Shown: piece after piece, positions 28,301-35,237 of the stretch | Numbering within the stretch: the stretch's first letter is position 1 | Layout: every line of letters starts with the position of its first letter | DNA from: an uncultured Lachnospiraceae bacterium | GTDB lineage: Bacteria; Bacillota; Clostridia; Lachnospirales; Lachnospiraceae | Assembly: GCA_946414885.1 (NCBI GenBank) | Contig: CAMKQH010000016.1 | Span: 32,021-96,020, forward strand | Length of the DNA stretch: 64,000 bases | Direction: 5' to 3' | Notes under the pieces: model-generated | The model's input: the letters and a program-made list of their open reading frames with translations, nothing else | Database searches by the model: none | Told to the model about the DNA's origin: nothing | Made by a program: the position numbers and the translations under genes

Positions 28301-30118
28301 TCCGTTTGGCAAAACAGTAGCCTCGTCAAGCACGCCATACGGACCATGGGCATCCGTCATCGTGCCGGTACCTCCGTTTGCATGATAGGTCACGGCATAA
28401 GATTGTCCGGAATCAATAAGTACTACGTCATCTAGCAGAAGCCCCCATCCGTCATGATTCACGCATTCAAATCCAATTTCTACGTCAGCTTGTTTTGCAC
28501 CTTCCGGTAAAAACAGAATCCGTTGTGTCCAGTTTTCATTTGCTGATTCCGTTTTGAACAATTCCTGCCACGCTCCGCCGTTCACGCGATAGGATACGCT
28601 AAATCCATCGACGGCATTTTCTCCTGCTCCATTTAAATACCAAAATCTTAATTCTGGCAAACCAATTACGTCGCTTAAATTAAGTTCGGGAGTAACAAGC
28701 CAGACCGATGCCCCTTCACTGCCCTGCGCGTGCATTCCAACAGTCGAATAATATCCAGAGTGACTGTCATAGCCAGTGATGCTCCATTCAAATCCATTAT
28801 AATCCGTTTCTTGCTTCCATCCTTTTGGAATTCTCGCATCTTCAAACCCTTCTTCTAAACAGGTTATTTGATCTTCCCATTGTGCGTACAACGTTATGTC
28901 TTCCACAATTGCGAAGTTGGCACCCGGGCCATATGTTGTGCCGCTTCCGTCAGCCATGGTGTTCCATGACGTAAAACACTTTTTGGGCGGATGCGTAAAG
29001 TTATTATCCAAAACCACAACCCTTTGTGCGAACTCATACTGGCCATTGGCATCCACCATCTCTCCCGTGCCGCCGTTGGCATAATAAGTCACGGAATAAT
29101 ATTGTGGGGGTTCAAAAATCGCCACGTCATCAAGACATATGCCAAATCCATCATGATTTACGCCTTTGAATCCAATTTCAACGTTAGATTTTTTCGCTTC
29201 TTCAGGTATAACAATGCTCTGTTTTGTCCAATCATTATAAGCCGCCTCTGTTTTGAACAATTCCTGCCATTCATCTCCGTTAACGCGATAGCATACGCGT
29301 AGTTCTTCAAACTTGTCTTGACCTACGTCGTTACGGAAATAAAAACGCAATATCTGCGTTTCAACGTTGCTGAAATCAAATGCCGGTGTAATAAGCCAAG
29401 CCGTCTCACCATCCCGTTCCCAAAGATATCTCAACCATGCAGAGTGGCTGCCAGAGTAACTATTTTTAGACGTAATCCCCCAATTGTATCCCTCTGTGTC
29501 AGTTTCCAGCCTCCACCCCTCAGGAATGCTTCCGCCTTCAAATCCCTCAAAAAAGCCGGCACCAGAAATGCTTATGGAATTTGATGAACGCAGACTGCGC
29601 AACCCAAAGTTTCCGCCAACCTCTTCACTGGCAATCGTCGTTTCGCCCACGGCTTCCCTGGATTCCGTCACTTCCTCAGATTCGCTTGTCTCCTCTGGAT
29701 TCACGCCCCCCACGCGTTCCGTTGATTCTTCACCCTGAGTTTCTTCCGCATCCGCAACCGGCGCTTCGGTTGTTTCTTCACTCTGGGTCTCTTCCGCTTC
29801 CGGCGCTTCGGTTGTTTCTTCACTCTGGATCTCTTCCGCTTCCTCAACCGGCGCTTCGGTTGTTTCTTCACTCTGAGCCTCTTTCGCTTCCTCATCTGGC
29901 GCGTCCGTTGTTTCTTCACTCTGAGCCTCTTTCGCTTCCTCATCCGGCGCGTCCGTTGATTCTTCACTCAAAGTTTCCGCCTCAGGCGCCTGGGTAGTGA
30001 TCACGCCTTCCTCTTGTGCAGCCTCCAAACCTGCTGCCAACACATCCGTACTTGCAACGGAAAACGTCAAGGTAAATGCCAACAGCATTGCCAACAGCCT
30101 GCGCATTTTTCGTTTCAT
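22334..30118 (-). CDS. giant modular secreted protein: eight cleaved-adhesin/choice-of-anchor-J modules with InlB-type repeats
   Basis: A 2594-residue protein. The start at 30118 follows GAGGAGGT. A signal peptide (KRKMRRLLAMLLAFTLTFSV, cut near VLAAG) is followed by an acidic Thr/Glu/Pro region (about 50-165) built of 16-residue repeats around SEETTEAP. Eight jelly-roll modules follow, beginning near residues 187, 420, 653, 885, 1126, 1373, 1623 and 1858. Each opens with a FEG..IPEGW-like motif, has a middle such as VCYRVNGGEWQELFKT, and ends LDDV. Six are followed by InlB/Flg_new repeats (YxANGGTG ... FxxWNTxxDGSGTxY ... TLYAQW). The fourth and eighth are followed by divergent repeats (GSIKADRTYAEPGE; NGTVKADADDKRVGE). 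Residues 2096-2280 look like a short beta-helix. The C-terminal 300 residues contain two copies of a motif ending in LRYGDAAQ/MRYGDSAK. There is no LPxTG motif, so anchoring is unclear. It is probably an adhesin or glycan-binding surface protein. Confidence 0.9.
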   Translation of the reverse strand: MKRKMRRLLAMLLAFTLTFSVASTDVLAAGLEAAQEEGVITTQAPEAETLSEESTDAPDEEAKEAQSEETTDAPDEEAKEAQSEETTEAPVEEAEEIQSEETTEAPEAEETQSEETTEAPVADAEETQGEESTERVGGVNPEETSESEEVTESREAVGETTIASEEVGGNFGLRSLRSSNSISISGAGFFEGFEGGSIPEGWRLETDTEGYNWGITSKNSYSGSHSAWLRYLWERDGETAWLITPAFDFSNVETQILRFYFRNDVGQDKFEELRVCYRVNGDEWQELFKTEAAYNDWTKQSIVIPEEAKKSNVEIGFKGVNHDGFGICLDDVAIFEPPQYYSVTYYANGGTGEMVDANGQYEFAQRVVVLDNNFTHPPKKCFTSWNTMADGSGTTYGPGANFAIVEDITLYAQWEDQITCLEEGFEDARIPKGWKQETDYNGFEWSITGYDSHSGYYSTVGMHAQGSEGASVWLVTPELNLSDVIGLPELRFWYLNGAGENAVDGFSVSYRVNGGAWQELFKTESANENWTQRILFLPEGAKQADVEIGFECVNHDGWGLLLDDVVLIDSGQSYAVTYHANGGTGTMTDAHGPYGVLDEATVLPNGFTMPSNQFFLFWNTKSDGSGTTYLPGDSFIIRENVTLYAQWKNQPVRLEESFEGDEIPEGWTLENGSKANKWELTYGTCHSGYQAVQGGSASADDQITWLITPMCNFSEVNGVSKLSFWYLNKGNQGKFAELTVCYRVSGGEWQELFKTNAAHDAWTRQTAYLPENAKSANVEIGFKCENTRECDAYLDDVVLEAVPFAQTYVITYEANGGTGTMADTNIPYADGTMALLLGNGFTAPPDKYFRSWNMEPDGSGERFYPGETIELTENVTLYAQWLEFVSDLNEGFEGDGFLESWYEYKDDQAEYWYYGEQNFHTIAHSGQQMMYVPYAYANESGSSWLISPMLDLSDAASNYLLSFWYSNPTASDMHSDLGAYYRINGGEWNLLFQTSGANEEWTQGMLVLPDEAMTKGVEIGFRAIQATFNVGVHLDDVSLQLTDEYYSVSLPKEVLGGSIKADRTYAEPGETINLTIKTYGVYELETLSVKQGGESVAIHREDAEAYTFVLPKGNVVVDVKFQIKKGIAFYEDFEGEDAPIGWTLVDADGDDKGWFVYDCSEYPTDVHGRQIAYSGTKLFTSASWENGALTPDNWAITPAIEVPKNALLSFCIRGQDPDKMGEKMAVYVGTSTNVANMTKVGGDYTADQKYKQYVLDFSNYEGQTIYIAFRHYNVSNEFRINLDDVLITGDLINGSQCSVTYDANNGSGATSKSTVIRGQATTISSCEFTAPGGQAFVGWNTKEDGTGITYWEGDYFEVKRDVTLYAQWMNITFYENFDSGSANGWTFVDGDGDGYGWNVVSKNHSEKWLDPVCYHSSPRSLSSASFFWDTKTLLEPENWAISPAIKIPQNAMLSYWIKGQELYKEEKSLSVYVGTSTDVASMKKLGSDVAPYGCYWRHYVDLSEYEGQTIYIAFLHHNVASLYWLNLDDVLVTGEDGNAITHSLTYDANNGSGMMTSKTYLNGKGATVLPCEFTPIAGMEFMGWNTKADGSGITYGQGDVILMEESITLYAQWVNASELITFLDEKFDGGTIPEGWSAVNSSEGYAWTIKGSSNYFAGVQFTAVEDYGKKAWLLTPLLDLSDVSGKAKISFTYQNGEYDGRTDEIGVCYRVDGGEWHALFVAKEATVNGVRQEVYLPDEAKAENIEIAFLTVCKFGGGVGVDNVSIVGIGELSPYYAVIYDANGGSGETTDSRSPYKVGKTVTILKNNFATPEGKMFIAWNTMADGSGTSYLAGDAFEIQNDVTLYAQWEDLPATVSEIEEGFEGGSLPSGWKLEGNHETYAWTVGTGDEETSPGAHSGEKNALITHVERNATAWIVSPWLDLTDGPNYVLRFWFVNRRNLIRTDSLKVCYRVLGGDWLELYQVNRNNSSWTMEEILLPEEARKAYVEIGFCATDDNGMGIGLDDVELKVSTDAFYHVDVEPASNGTVKADADDKRVGEVVTISATPAGGYKLAELNVTCGEQTVALTRRSDGLYEFVMPAGDVNVKARFLSESAVVSYELWVGGTQVTSANAGDVLGNGAASYDGITKILTLSKNVANENGDGISSNVNGLILKTTAPLTIRSGEEDALELLGPATIETNGLLTLAGLAENYGCGISAEAPVTIRNSEIAASGWWGIFGATSDAWTTIRNSSVTAEGTRSAASKIKLDGSFVASPMDVEFRENGFVYLPDGYMARNLVIVPSLKDENLAVSKKSLTLYDTIAIDFKVAKSAIEGKYHDPYLMVTQNGKEKKITEWEPSDDGTLMIFSYRVAPHNMRDVVTAVPHALNVDGADVMGPSMEYSVADYCYNMLSMEKYQTNEWAPFRRLLVDILRYGDAAQTYAGYKTAEPASWKLTRAQRAMGTDASVQMVYENVKDLNFATVSDENRRAEIVTAALYLEAAVNIQFKFTAQDLTGLKVVISDGEKVLDELTPDPSVVDENGRYYVTFDKLNAGQMRKTVYATVMQDSNAVSNTMQYSIESYAASQSVSEVENLPELLHAMMRYGDSAKKYATGR
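29700..29990 (-). repeat. tandem 48-bp repeats encoding the acidic linker
   Basis: Five to six imperfect 48-bp units (one shortened) encode SEETTEAP-type 16-residue repeats in the giant protein. The neighbouring units encoding SEETTDAPDEEAKEAQ are nearly identical, so copy number could vary by slippage or recombination. Confidence 0.8.
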
Positions 30119-30192
30119 GATTCTACCTCCTCGCATTTGGATCCCTAAATCTTACGTAATGCCCTAAATCCCCTTTTTTCCCGCCTATTTTT

Positions 30193-30221
30193 ATTGTATC
30201 GTTTTCCCTTCCGTCAATCAA
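30193..30221 (-). promoter_or_regulatory. promoter of the giant surface protein gene
   Basis: The minus strand reads TTGATT (30216-30221), 17 bp, TACAAT (30193-30198), 75 bp before the start codon. Confidence 0.7.
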
Positions 30222-30274
30222 CAAGGAAATTACTTCATCCAACATTTTTATTAATCCCTGTCCATGCTTTAAAA

Positions 30275-30311
30275 TAAAATGTGCCCGGAGGATTTCCGTT
30301 TCCTCCGGGCA
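30275..30311 (-). terminator. terminator of the symporter gene
   Basis: On the minus strand, TGCCCGGAGGA pairs perfectly with TCCTCCGGGCA around an 8-nt loop, followed by the T-rich CATTTTATTTT. Confidence 0.88.
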
Positions 30312-30332
30312 TTGTTATTTAACATATTAATT

Positions 30333-31859
30333 TTACAGATCGCGGTTTTCAGGCTTAGCTTCAGGTCTCTTGAAGCAAGCAAAGATTTGCTCGAGTCTGT
30401 CCTTTTTCATCTTCGGCGTGATCAGGCTGACAACGGGAACAATGATGAGTCCTGCCAGCATTGCAAAGGCGCCGCAGTTAATTGGCGACTGCAGAACCGT
30501 CGGGAAGGAGCTTCTTGCAAACAGGTTGACGGTCATGATGCCAGCGCCAAAAATGAAGTTTACAAGAACGGAAAGCTTGGTAACGCCCTTCCAGTACATG
30601 CTGAGAATGAACGGAGCAAGGAATGCGCCTGCGAGGGCACCCCATGACACGCCCATGAGCTGTGCAATGAAGGTCACGTTGCTCTTATACTGAACGATGG
30701 CGATCACGGCAGAGATCACAATGAATACCACGATAAATACCCGCATGATCAGCACCTGGGTCTTTTCCGTCATTTTCTTGGCAATGGTGCCCTTGATCAG
30801 GTCAAGGGTCAATGTGGAACTGGATGCCAGCACCAGCGAACTTAACGTGGACATGGATGCGGAAAGTACCAGGATCACGACAACTGCCACCAGGAACGGT
30901 GAGAGCTTCTCGATCATGGCAGGAATGATGGCATCAAAGCCAACGGACGCCACGTCGATGTCATAAAGTCTTCCGAATCCGCCAAGGAAGTAACATCCAC
31001 CGGCAACGACCAGTGCAAAAGCTGTGGAGATGACGGTTCCCTTGCGGATCGCCGACTCGTTCTTGATGGCGTAGAATTTCTGTACCATCTGAGGCAGTCC
31101 CCAGGTTCCAAGGGAGGTCAGGATCACGACGCAAAGAAGGCTGAAGGGATCCGGTCCAAAGAAGCTTGCGAAAAGGCCCGGCATTTCAGAAACCTTTGCA
31201 TCCGTCACGTTCGCCAGCTTTTCATATGCTGCCATGAAGCCGCCCTGGCTTGCAAGCACTGCAAGAATGACTGCTACAATGCCGACCAGCATAACAATAC
31301 CCTGGATAAAGTCATTGATCGCCGTTGCCATGTAACCGCCGGCGATGACGTACACACCGGTCAGGATCGCCATCACGACGATGCAGACGGTGTAATCCAA
31401 CTCAAAAGCCATGCCGAACAGTCTGGACAGACCGTTATACAAAGAGGCGGTATAGGGGATCAGGAAAATAAATACAATAATGGAGGAAATAATCTTTAAC
31501 ATCGGCGAGTCAAATCTCGTGCCAAAGAATTCCGGCATGGTCTTGCTTTCCAGATGTCTCGTCATGACGCGGGTACGTCTTCCCAAAAGAACCCATGCCA
31601 TAAGGGATCCGATAAAGGCATTTCCCAGGCCGATCCAAGTCGATGCCAGACCAAACTTCCAACCAAACTGGCCTGCGTAACCTACGAAAATTACGGCTGA
31701 AAAATAAGATGTGCCATAGGCGAAAGCGGTCAGCCAGGGACCTACGCTTCTTCCTCCGAGCACAAAACCATTGACGTCCGTGGCATTCTTTCTGCAATAA
31801 ATGCCCACGCCGATCATCACGCCAAAAAACAACAGCAACATCACGACTTTGGTAATCAT
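30333..31859 (-). CDS. sodium:solute symporter family protein (SSS/PutP type)
   Basis: A 508-residue polytopic transporter with about thirteen hydrophobic segments. SSS features include GRSVGPWLTAFAYGTSYFSA, the sodium-site region GTWGLPQMVQKFYAIKNE, and ILVLSASMSTLSSLVLASSS. The last corresponds to the conserved Ser/Thr pair that binds sodium in this LeuT-fold family. It imports a small solute such as an amino acid, sugar or carboxylate with sodium. The start at 31859 follows GAGAGGAG. It is a single-gene unit ended by a strong hairpin. Nearby genes do not point to a substrate. Confidence 0.92.
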   Translation of the reverse strand: MITKVVMLLLFFGVMIGVGIYCRKNATDVNGFVLGGRSVGPWLTAFAYGTSYFSAVIFVGYAGQFGWKFGLASTWIGLGNAFIGSLMAWVLLGRRTRVMTRHLESKTMPEFFGTRFDSPMLKIISSIIVFIFLIPYTASLYNGLSRLFGMAFELDYTVCIVVMAILTGVYVIAGGYMATAINDFIQGIVMLVGIVAVILAVLASQGGFMAAYEKLANVTDAKVSEMPGLFASFFGPDPFSLLCVVILTSLGTWGLPQMVQKFYAIKNESAIRKGTVISTAFALVVAGGCYFLGGFGRLYDIDVASVGFDAIIPAMIEKLSPFLVAVVVILVLSASMSTLSSLVLASSSTLTLDLIKGTIAKKMTEKTQVLIMRVFIVVFIVISAVIAIVQYKSNVTFIAQLMGVSWGALAGAFLAPFILSMYWKGVTKLSVLVNFIFGAGIMTVNLFARSSFPTVLQSPINCGAFAMLAGLIIVPVVSLITPKMKKDRLEQIFACFKRPEAKPENRDL

Positions 31860-31980
31860 TTGCTTCTCCTCTCCGCTTCTAAGGGGCTTCTTTTAGTCTA
31901 CTTACTTTCGCGCATAAACGCTTTAACGCGTTGCGCTTTAAACCATAACACTTTAAATTGATAAAGTCAAGAGGAATTTC

Positions 31981-32009
31981 TTGACATGAGACATAAAAGA
32001 AGTTATAAT
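31981..32009 (+). promoter_or_regulatory. consensus promoter of tRNA-Pro
   Basis: TTGACA at 31981-31986, 17 bp, and TATAAT at 32004-32009: a perfect sigma-A promoter ending 12 bp before the tRNA. Confidence 0.92.
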
Positions 32010-32021
32010 CGTCCTTGTCTG

Positions 32022-32096
32022 CGGGGTGTGGCTCAGCTTGGCTAGAGCGCCTGGTTTGGGACCAGGAAGTCGCAGGTTCGAATCCTGTCACCCCGA
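32022..32096 (+). tRNA. tRNA-Pro (anticodon UGG)
   Basis: A 75-nt tRNA. Acceptor CGGGGTG pairs with CACCCCG, discriminator A. The anticodon arm is CCTGG-TTTGGGA-CCAGG and the T loop is TTCGAAT. It is the only plus-strand tRNA in the window. Confidence 0.95.
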
Positions 32097-32116
32097 CTTG
32101 TGAAAACACAAAACAA

Positions 32117-32149
32117 ACGCGCGACGCCATCCCGGCACCGCGCGTTTTT
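32117..32149 (+). terminator. terminator of tRNA-Pro
   Basis: ACGCGCG pairs with CGCGCGT around a 15-nt loop, followed by TTTTC. Confidence 0.75.
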
Positions 32150-32184
32150 CATTCGCATTTCATTCACTTTTCCTTATCGTCCCG

Positions 32185-32691
32185 TCAATGTTCCAGATAG
32201 GCGATCGTAAAATGCAGGTCTCCAAAACGATCCGTTTCCATAATGCAATAGGAGGGCTTGCGGCCTTCCTGACGCGGATAGGAAAGACTTCCCGGATTGA
32301 CCAGCCAGATTCCCTTCTCCTTTGTCACGGAGGGTTTGTGCGTGTGTCCGTAGCAAACGACGTCGACGCCGCGTTCCACCGCCTCCTGAAGCAGATATTC
32401 CGTACTCATGGAAATGTAATGGGTATGACCGTGCGTCACCCAGACCTTGTACTTGTCGACGGTGAACTCCAGCTCCCGCGGCAGTTCAGAGAAAAAGTCA
32501 TTGTTTCCCGTCACCATCTTCACGGGACAGGAGACTGCCTGCTCCAATGCATATTCACTCCCCTCAATGTCGCCGCAATGGATGACCATGTCCGGCTGAT
32601 GCATTTCCATCACCTTAAAATAGTTTTCATTTCTTCTGTGGGTGTCACTTACAATAATGACCTTCACCGTAGCTTCCGCCTTTCGTACCAT
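32185..32691 (-). CDS. YfcE/MJ0936-type metallophosphoesterase
   Basis: A 168-residue cytoplasmic phosphodiesterase of the calcineurin-like fold with all metal motifs: VSDTH, HCGDIEG, TGNND, VTHGHTH and YGHTHKP. Relatives hydrolyse model phosphodiesters with manganese; the natural substrate is uncertain. The ATG at 32691 lies after AAGGG. A GTG at 32667 preceded by AGGCGG would start the protein at VKVIIVSDTH, the usual family N-terminus, and is an equally plausible start. It follows rdgB by 9 bp, forming an operon with it and the RNA methyltransferase gene; YfcE-like and rdgB genes are often neighbours in Clostridia. Confidence 0.92.
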   Translation of the reverse strand: MVRKAEATVKVIIVSDTHRRNENYFKVMEMHQPDMVIHCGDIEGSEYALEQAVSCPVKMVTGNNDFFSELPRELEFTVDKYKVWVTHGHTHYISMSTEYLLQEAVERGVDVVCYGHTHKPSVTKEKGIWLVNPGSLSYPRQEGRKPSYCIMETDRFGDLHFTIAYLEH

Positions 32692-32700
32692 TCATTTCCC

Positions 32701-33303
32701 TTAGATCTTCTTCAGTTCTTCCTTCATGAGGCGAAGTGCCTTGCCCCTGTGACTGACTTGATTCTTCTCTTCCTCGGAGAGCTCCGCCGTGTGCTTTCCA
32801 TAGGGCGGATAATAAAAGATGGGATCATAGCCAAATCCGTTACTGCCCTTCTCCTCATATCCGATCCTGCCCTCGATGGTAGATCTCGTAATGATCTCTC
32901 CGCCGTCAGGAAGCTTCGCCGCAATGGCGCACACAAACCGCGCCGTCCTTTTCTCATCAGGCACGCCCTCCAGCCGGCGGATTAGCTCCGCATTTTTTAC
33001 GCTATAGGGCGTATCCTCTCCGAGATATCTTGCGGAATATACGCCAGGTTCCTTGCCGAGGGCATCGATCTCCAGTCCGGAATCATCCGCCATGACAATG
33101 CATCCCTGCGCCTGGGGCTGCGCAGCCACGGCACGCACCTTGATCAGCGCATTCTCCTCGTAGGTCTTTCCGTCTTCCACGATGTCGATCCGGATTCCTG
33201 CTTCCTTCATGGTGCGGATCTCAAATCCCGCATCCGCCAGGATCATTTCGATCTCCTTCACTTTCCCCTTATTTCCCGTCGCGAAAATCACCTGTTTACT
33301 CAT
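32701..33303 (-). CDS. rdgB: RdgB/HAM1 family non-canonical purine NTP pyrophosphatase
   Basis: A 200-residue enzyme that hydrolyses ITP, dITP and XTP to monophosphates, keeping deaminated purines out of nucleic acids. Family motifs are IFATGNKGKVKEIE at the N-terminus, YEENALIKVRA, VMADDSGLEIDAL, SARYLGED and the substrate loop GSNGFGYDPIFY, ending SHRGKAL. Length is normal. The start follows AGAGGAG and overlaps the methyltransferase gene's end by eight bases, showing a tight operon. Confidence 0.97.
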   Translation of the reverse strand: MSKQVIFATGNKGKVKEIEMILADAGFEIRTMKEAGIRIDIVEDGKTYEENALIKVRAVAAQPQAQGCIVMADDSGLEIDALGKEPGVYSARYLGEDTPYSVKNAELIRRLEGVPDEKRTARFVCAIAAKLPDGGEIITRSTIEGRIGYEEKGSNGFGYDPIFYYPPYGKHTAELSEEEKNQVSHRGKALRLMKEELKKI

Positions 33304-34453
33304 CTTTTGAACTCCTCTTTGGAGGCTTTGGCCCCATAAATTGATAATAATACGTCTTCATCATGCCATTGTAGATCTTGCGATTCTTGTCTGCCTTGCG
33401 CCCAATGTATTTCTCAGCATCCTCATAGGCCGTGATCACGTTCAGACTCCACGAATCCAGGTTGCGATACCGCTCCCCCAAGGTCTGGTACAGCGCAGGC
33501 ATCTCATTTTTCTCCTGTAAACGTTCGCCATAGGGCGGATTGGTGATGATAAATCCATATTTCTTCGGGTGACTTAAGTCCTTTACGTCCCTGCGCTGGA
33601 AGTGAATGAGCTTGTCCACCCCCGCCAGCTTCGCGTTTTCACGCGCGATCGTCACCATTTCGTTGTCAAGATCATAGCCCTGAATGTCCGTTTCAACGCT
33701 GAGATCCACCATTTCATTAGCCTCGTCCAGGGCATCATACCAGTTCCGCTTTTGCACGACGTGATCCCAGTTCTGCGCCGTGAACTCCCGGTTCATGCCG
33801 GGCGCCACGTTTGCCGCCATCATGGCAGCCTCAATGGGGATTGTGCCGCTTCCGCAGAAGGGATCGACCAAAATCCGGTCACCGCGCCACGGCGTCAGCA
33901 TGATCAAGGCCGCTGCCAGATTCTCCGCGATGGGCGCCTTTGCCGTAAGCTTCCGGTAGCCACGCTTATGAAGGGATTCTCCCGTGGTGTCGAGTCCAAT
34001 CGTCACCTGGTCCTTTAACAAAAACACGCGAAGCGGAAAGCTCTCTCCCGTCTCCGGCAACCAATTCACGTGATAAACGTCCAAAAGCCTGTTTGCGATG
34101 GCCTTTTTCATGACGCGCTGGATGTCGGATGGGCTAAACAGCTTGGACTTCACGCTGGCAGCCTTGGTCACCCAGCATTTTCCGTCGGAGGGAATGAATT
34201 CCTCCCACGGGATGGCCTTGGTCCCTTGGAACAATTCCTCATAATCCGTGGCCTGAAAGCTCCCGACCTTGATGAGCACGCGCTCCGCCGTTCTCAGGAA
34301 AATATTGGCCCTGGCAACCGCTTCCTCGTCTCCCAGAAAGGTTACGCGTCCGTCCGTCACCTCCGTGACGTCATATCCGATATCCGTGATCTCTCTTTTT
34401 AAAAGTGCCTCCGTGCCAAAATGGCATGGAACGATCAGTTCATATTTCTTCAT
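33296..34453 (-). CDS. THUMP-domain class I SAM-dependent RNA methyltransferase (RlmL/YpsC-like)
   Basis: A 385-residue protein with an N-terminal ferredoxin-like and THUMP region (residues 1-160; HFGTEALLKREITDIGYDV) that binds RNA, and a C-terminal Rossmann methyltransferase. Its SAM site DPFCGSGTIPIEAAMMA and catalytic FIITNPPYGERL (NPPY) are those of N2-guanine methyltransferases, the RlmL/YpsC family acting on 23S rRNA. It lacks the second RlmK-like domain of E. coli RlmL, as usual in Firmicutes. First gene of an operon with rdgB and the phosphoesterase. Confidence 0.93.
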   Translation of the reverse strand: MKKYELIVPCHFGTEALLKREITDIGYDVTEVTDGRVTFLGDEEAVARANIFLRTAERVLIKVGSFQATDYEELFQGTKAIPWEEFIPSDGKCWVTKAASVKSKLFSPSDIQRVMKKAIANRLLDVYHVNWLPETGESFPLRVFLLKDQVTIGLDTTGESLHKRGYRKLTAKAPIAENLAAALIMLTPWRGDRILVDPFCGSGTIPIEAAMMAANVAPGMNREFTAQNWDHVVQKRNWYDALDEANEMVDLSVETDIQGYDLDNEMVTIARENAKLAGVDKLIHFQRRDVKDLSHPKKYGFIITNPPYGERLQEKNEMPALYQTLGERYRNLDSWSLNVITAYEDAEKYIGRKADKNRKIYNGMMKTYYYQFMGPKPPKRSSKDE

Positions 34454-34544
34454 TGTTTTTCCCCGTATTTGCAGGTTCTCATAATATCCTAACTAGTATA
34501 AACAATTTTTTTTAATATGTAAATAGGGATGCCAAAAGGCACCC

Positions 34545-35012
34545 CTATCGAAGCCAGTCCCAAAACAATTTTTTCAAAAAAAGCGCGATCAGCATAATTA
34601 CCAGGAACGGGAACAAAAATTTCAAAAGAAAAATGACCACGGCACATACGCCAACCAGTACGGCAATTCCGCACGCCGACCTAACCCATTTCGGTGCCAT
34701 CAGGAATTTCGCAAGCCAAGGCACGTTCGTTCTGGCACGAAATACGCCGTCGTTCTCATTCCCCGCAGGATCCGGTTCCGTCGAATCCGCCGCAGTGACC
34801 ATTCTGTCGTATGCCTCGTTCGCATCCAGGATCGTCCGCGCGATCAAACGCGGCGATCCCAAGGTCTCCATGACTTCTTTTTCCGTTCGACCGCGTCGCA
34901 TTTGTTCCTCGACGTAATCATTATAATATTGTATGTTATCTTCGACCTGACTCGCTTTCAGTTTCCCGTTAAGGGAGACCTGAAGCTGATTCAGGAATTC
35001 ATTTTTATTCAT
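34545..35012 (-). CDS. HAAS/DUF1700-like membrane protein
   Basis: A 155-residue protein. The first 60 residues (NKNEFLNQLQVSLNGKL ... YYNDYVEEQMRRGRTEKEV ... LGSPRLIARTIL) match the HAAS/DUF1700 alpha-helical domain. A polar linker and two hydrophobic segments follow (CGIAVLVGVCAVVIFLL and FLFPFLVIMLIALFL). Relatives usually sit beside PadR-type regulators and influence envelope stress or adhesin expression, but no PadR gene is here. The start at 35012 follows GGAG; a start four codons upstream is less likely. It is divergent from the cellobiose phosphorylase gene. Confidence 0.8.
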   Translation of the reverse strand: MNKNEFLNQLQVSLNGKLKASQVEDNIQYYNDYVEEQMRRGRTEKEVMETLGSPRLIARTILDANEAYDRMVTAADSTEPDPAGNENDGVFRARTNVPWLAKFLMAPKWVRSACGIAVLVGVCAVVIFLLKFLFPFLVIMLIALFLKKLFWDWLR

Positions 35013-35149
35013 GCGTTTCTCCACTCATCTTTTCAGACAAGGCCCCCTTTACGATAGCTCTATTCTAACATGCAAAGCTAGCTTCGTAAATATACGCTTT
35101 AGAAAGGTTTTCTTAACTTTTTATAAACTATCGACTTGCGTTTTTTCTC

Positions 35150-35178
35150 TTGAAATAATCAACACTATCCTATATAAT
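35150..35178 (+). promoter_or_regulatory. promoter of cellobiose phosphorylase
   Basis: TTGAAA at 35150-35155, 17 bp, and TATAAT at 35173-35178, 60 bp before the start codon. Confidence 0.85.
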
Positions 35179-35237
35179 TTAGTCATGTCATTTTGTTTAG
35201 TAAATAAACCAATACTATATGCAAAGGAGAGTACCCT

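Noticed and set aside
29700..29990. Regular 48-bp repeats considered as a CRISPR array
   Set aside because: They lie in frame within the giant gene, have no unique spacers and encode an acidic peptide repeat; no cas genes are present.
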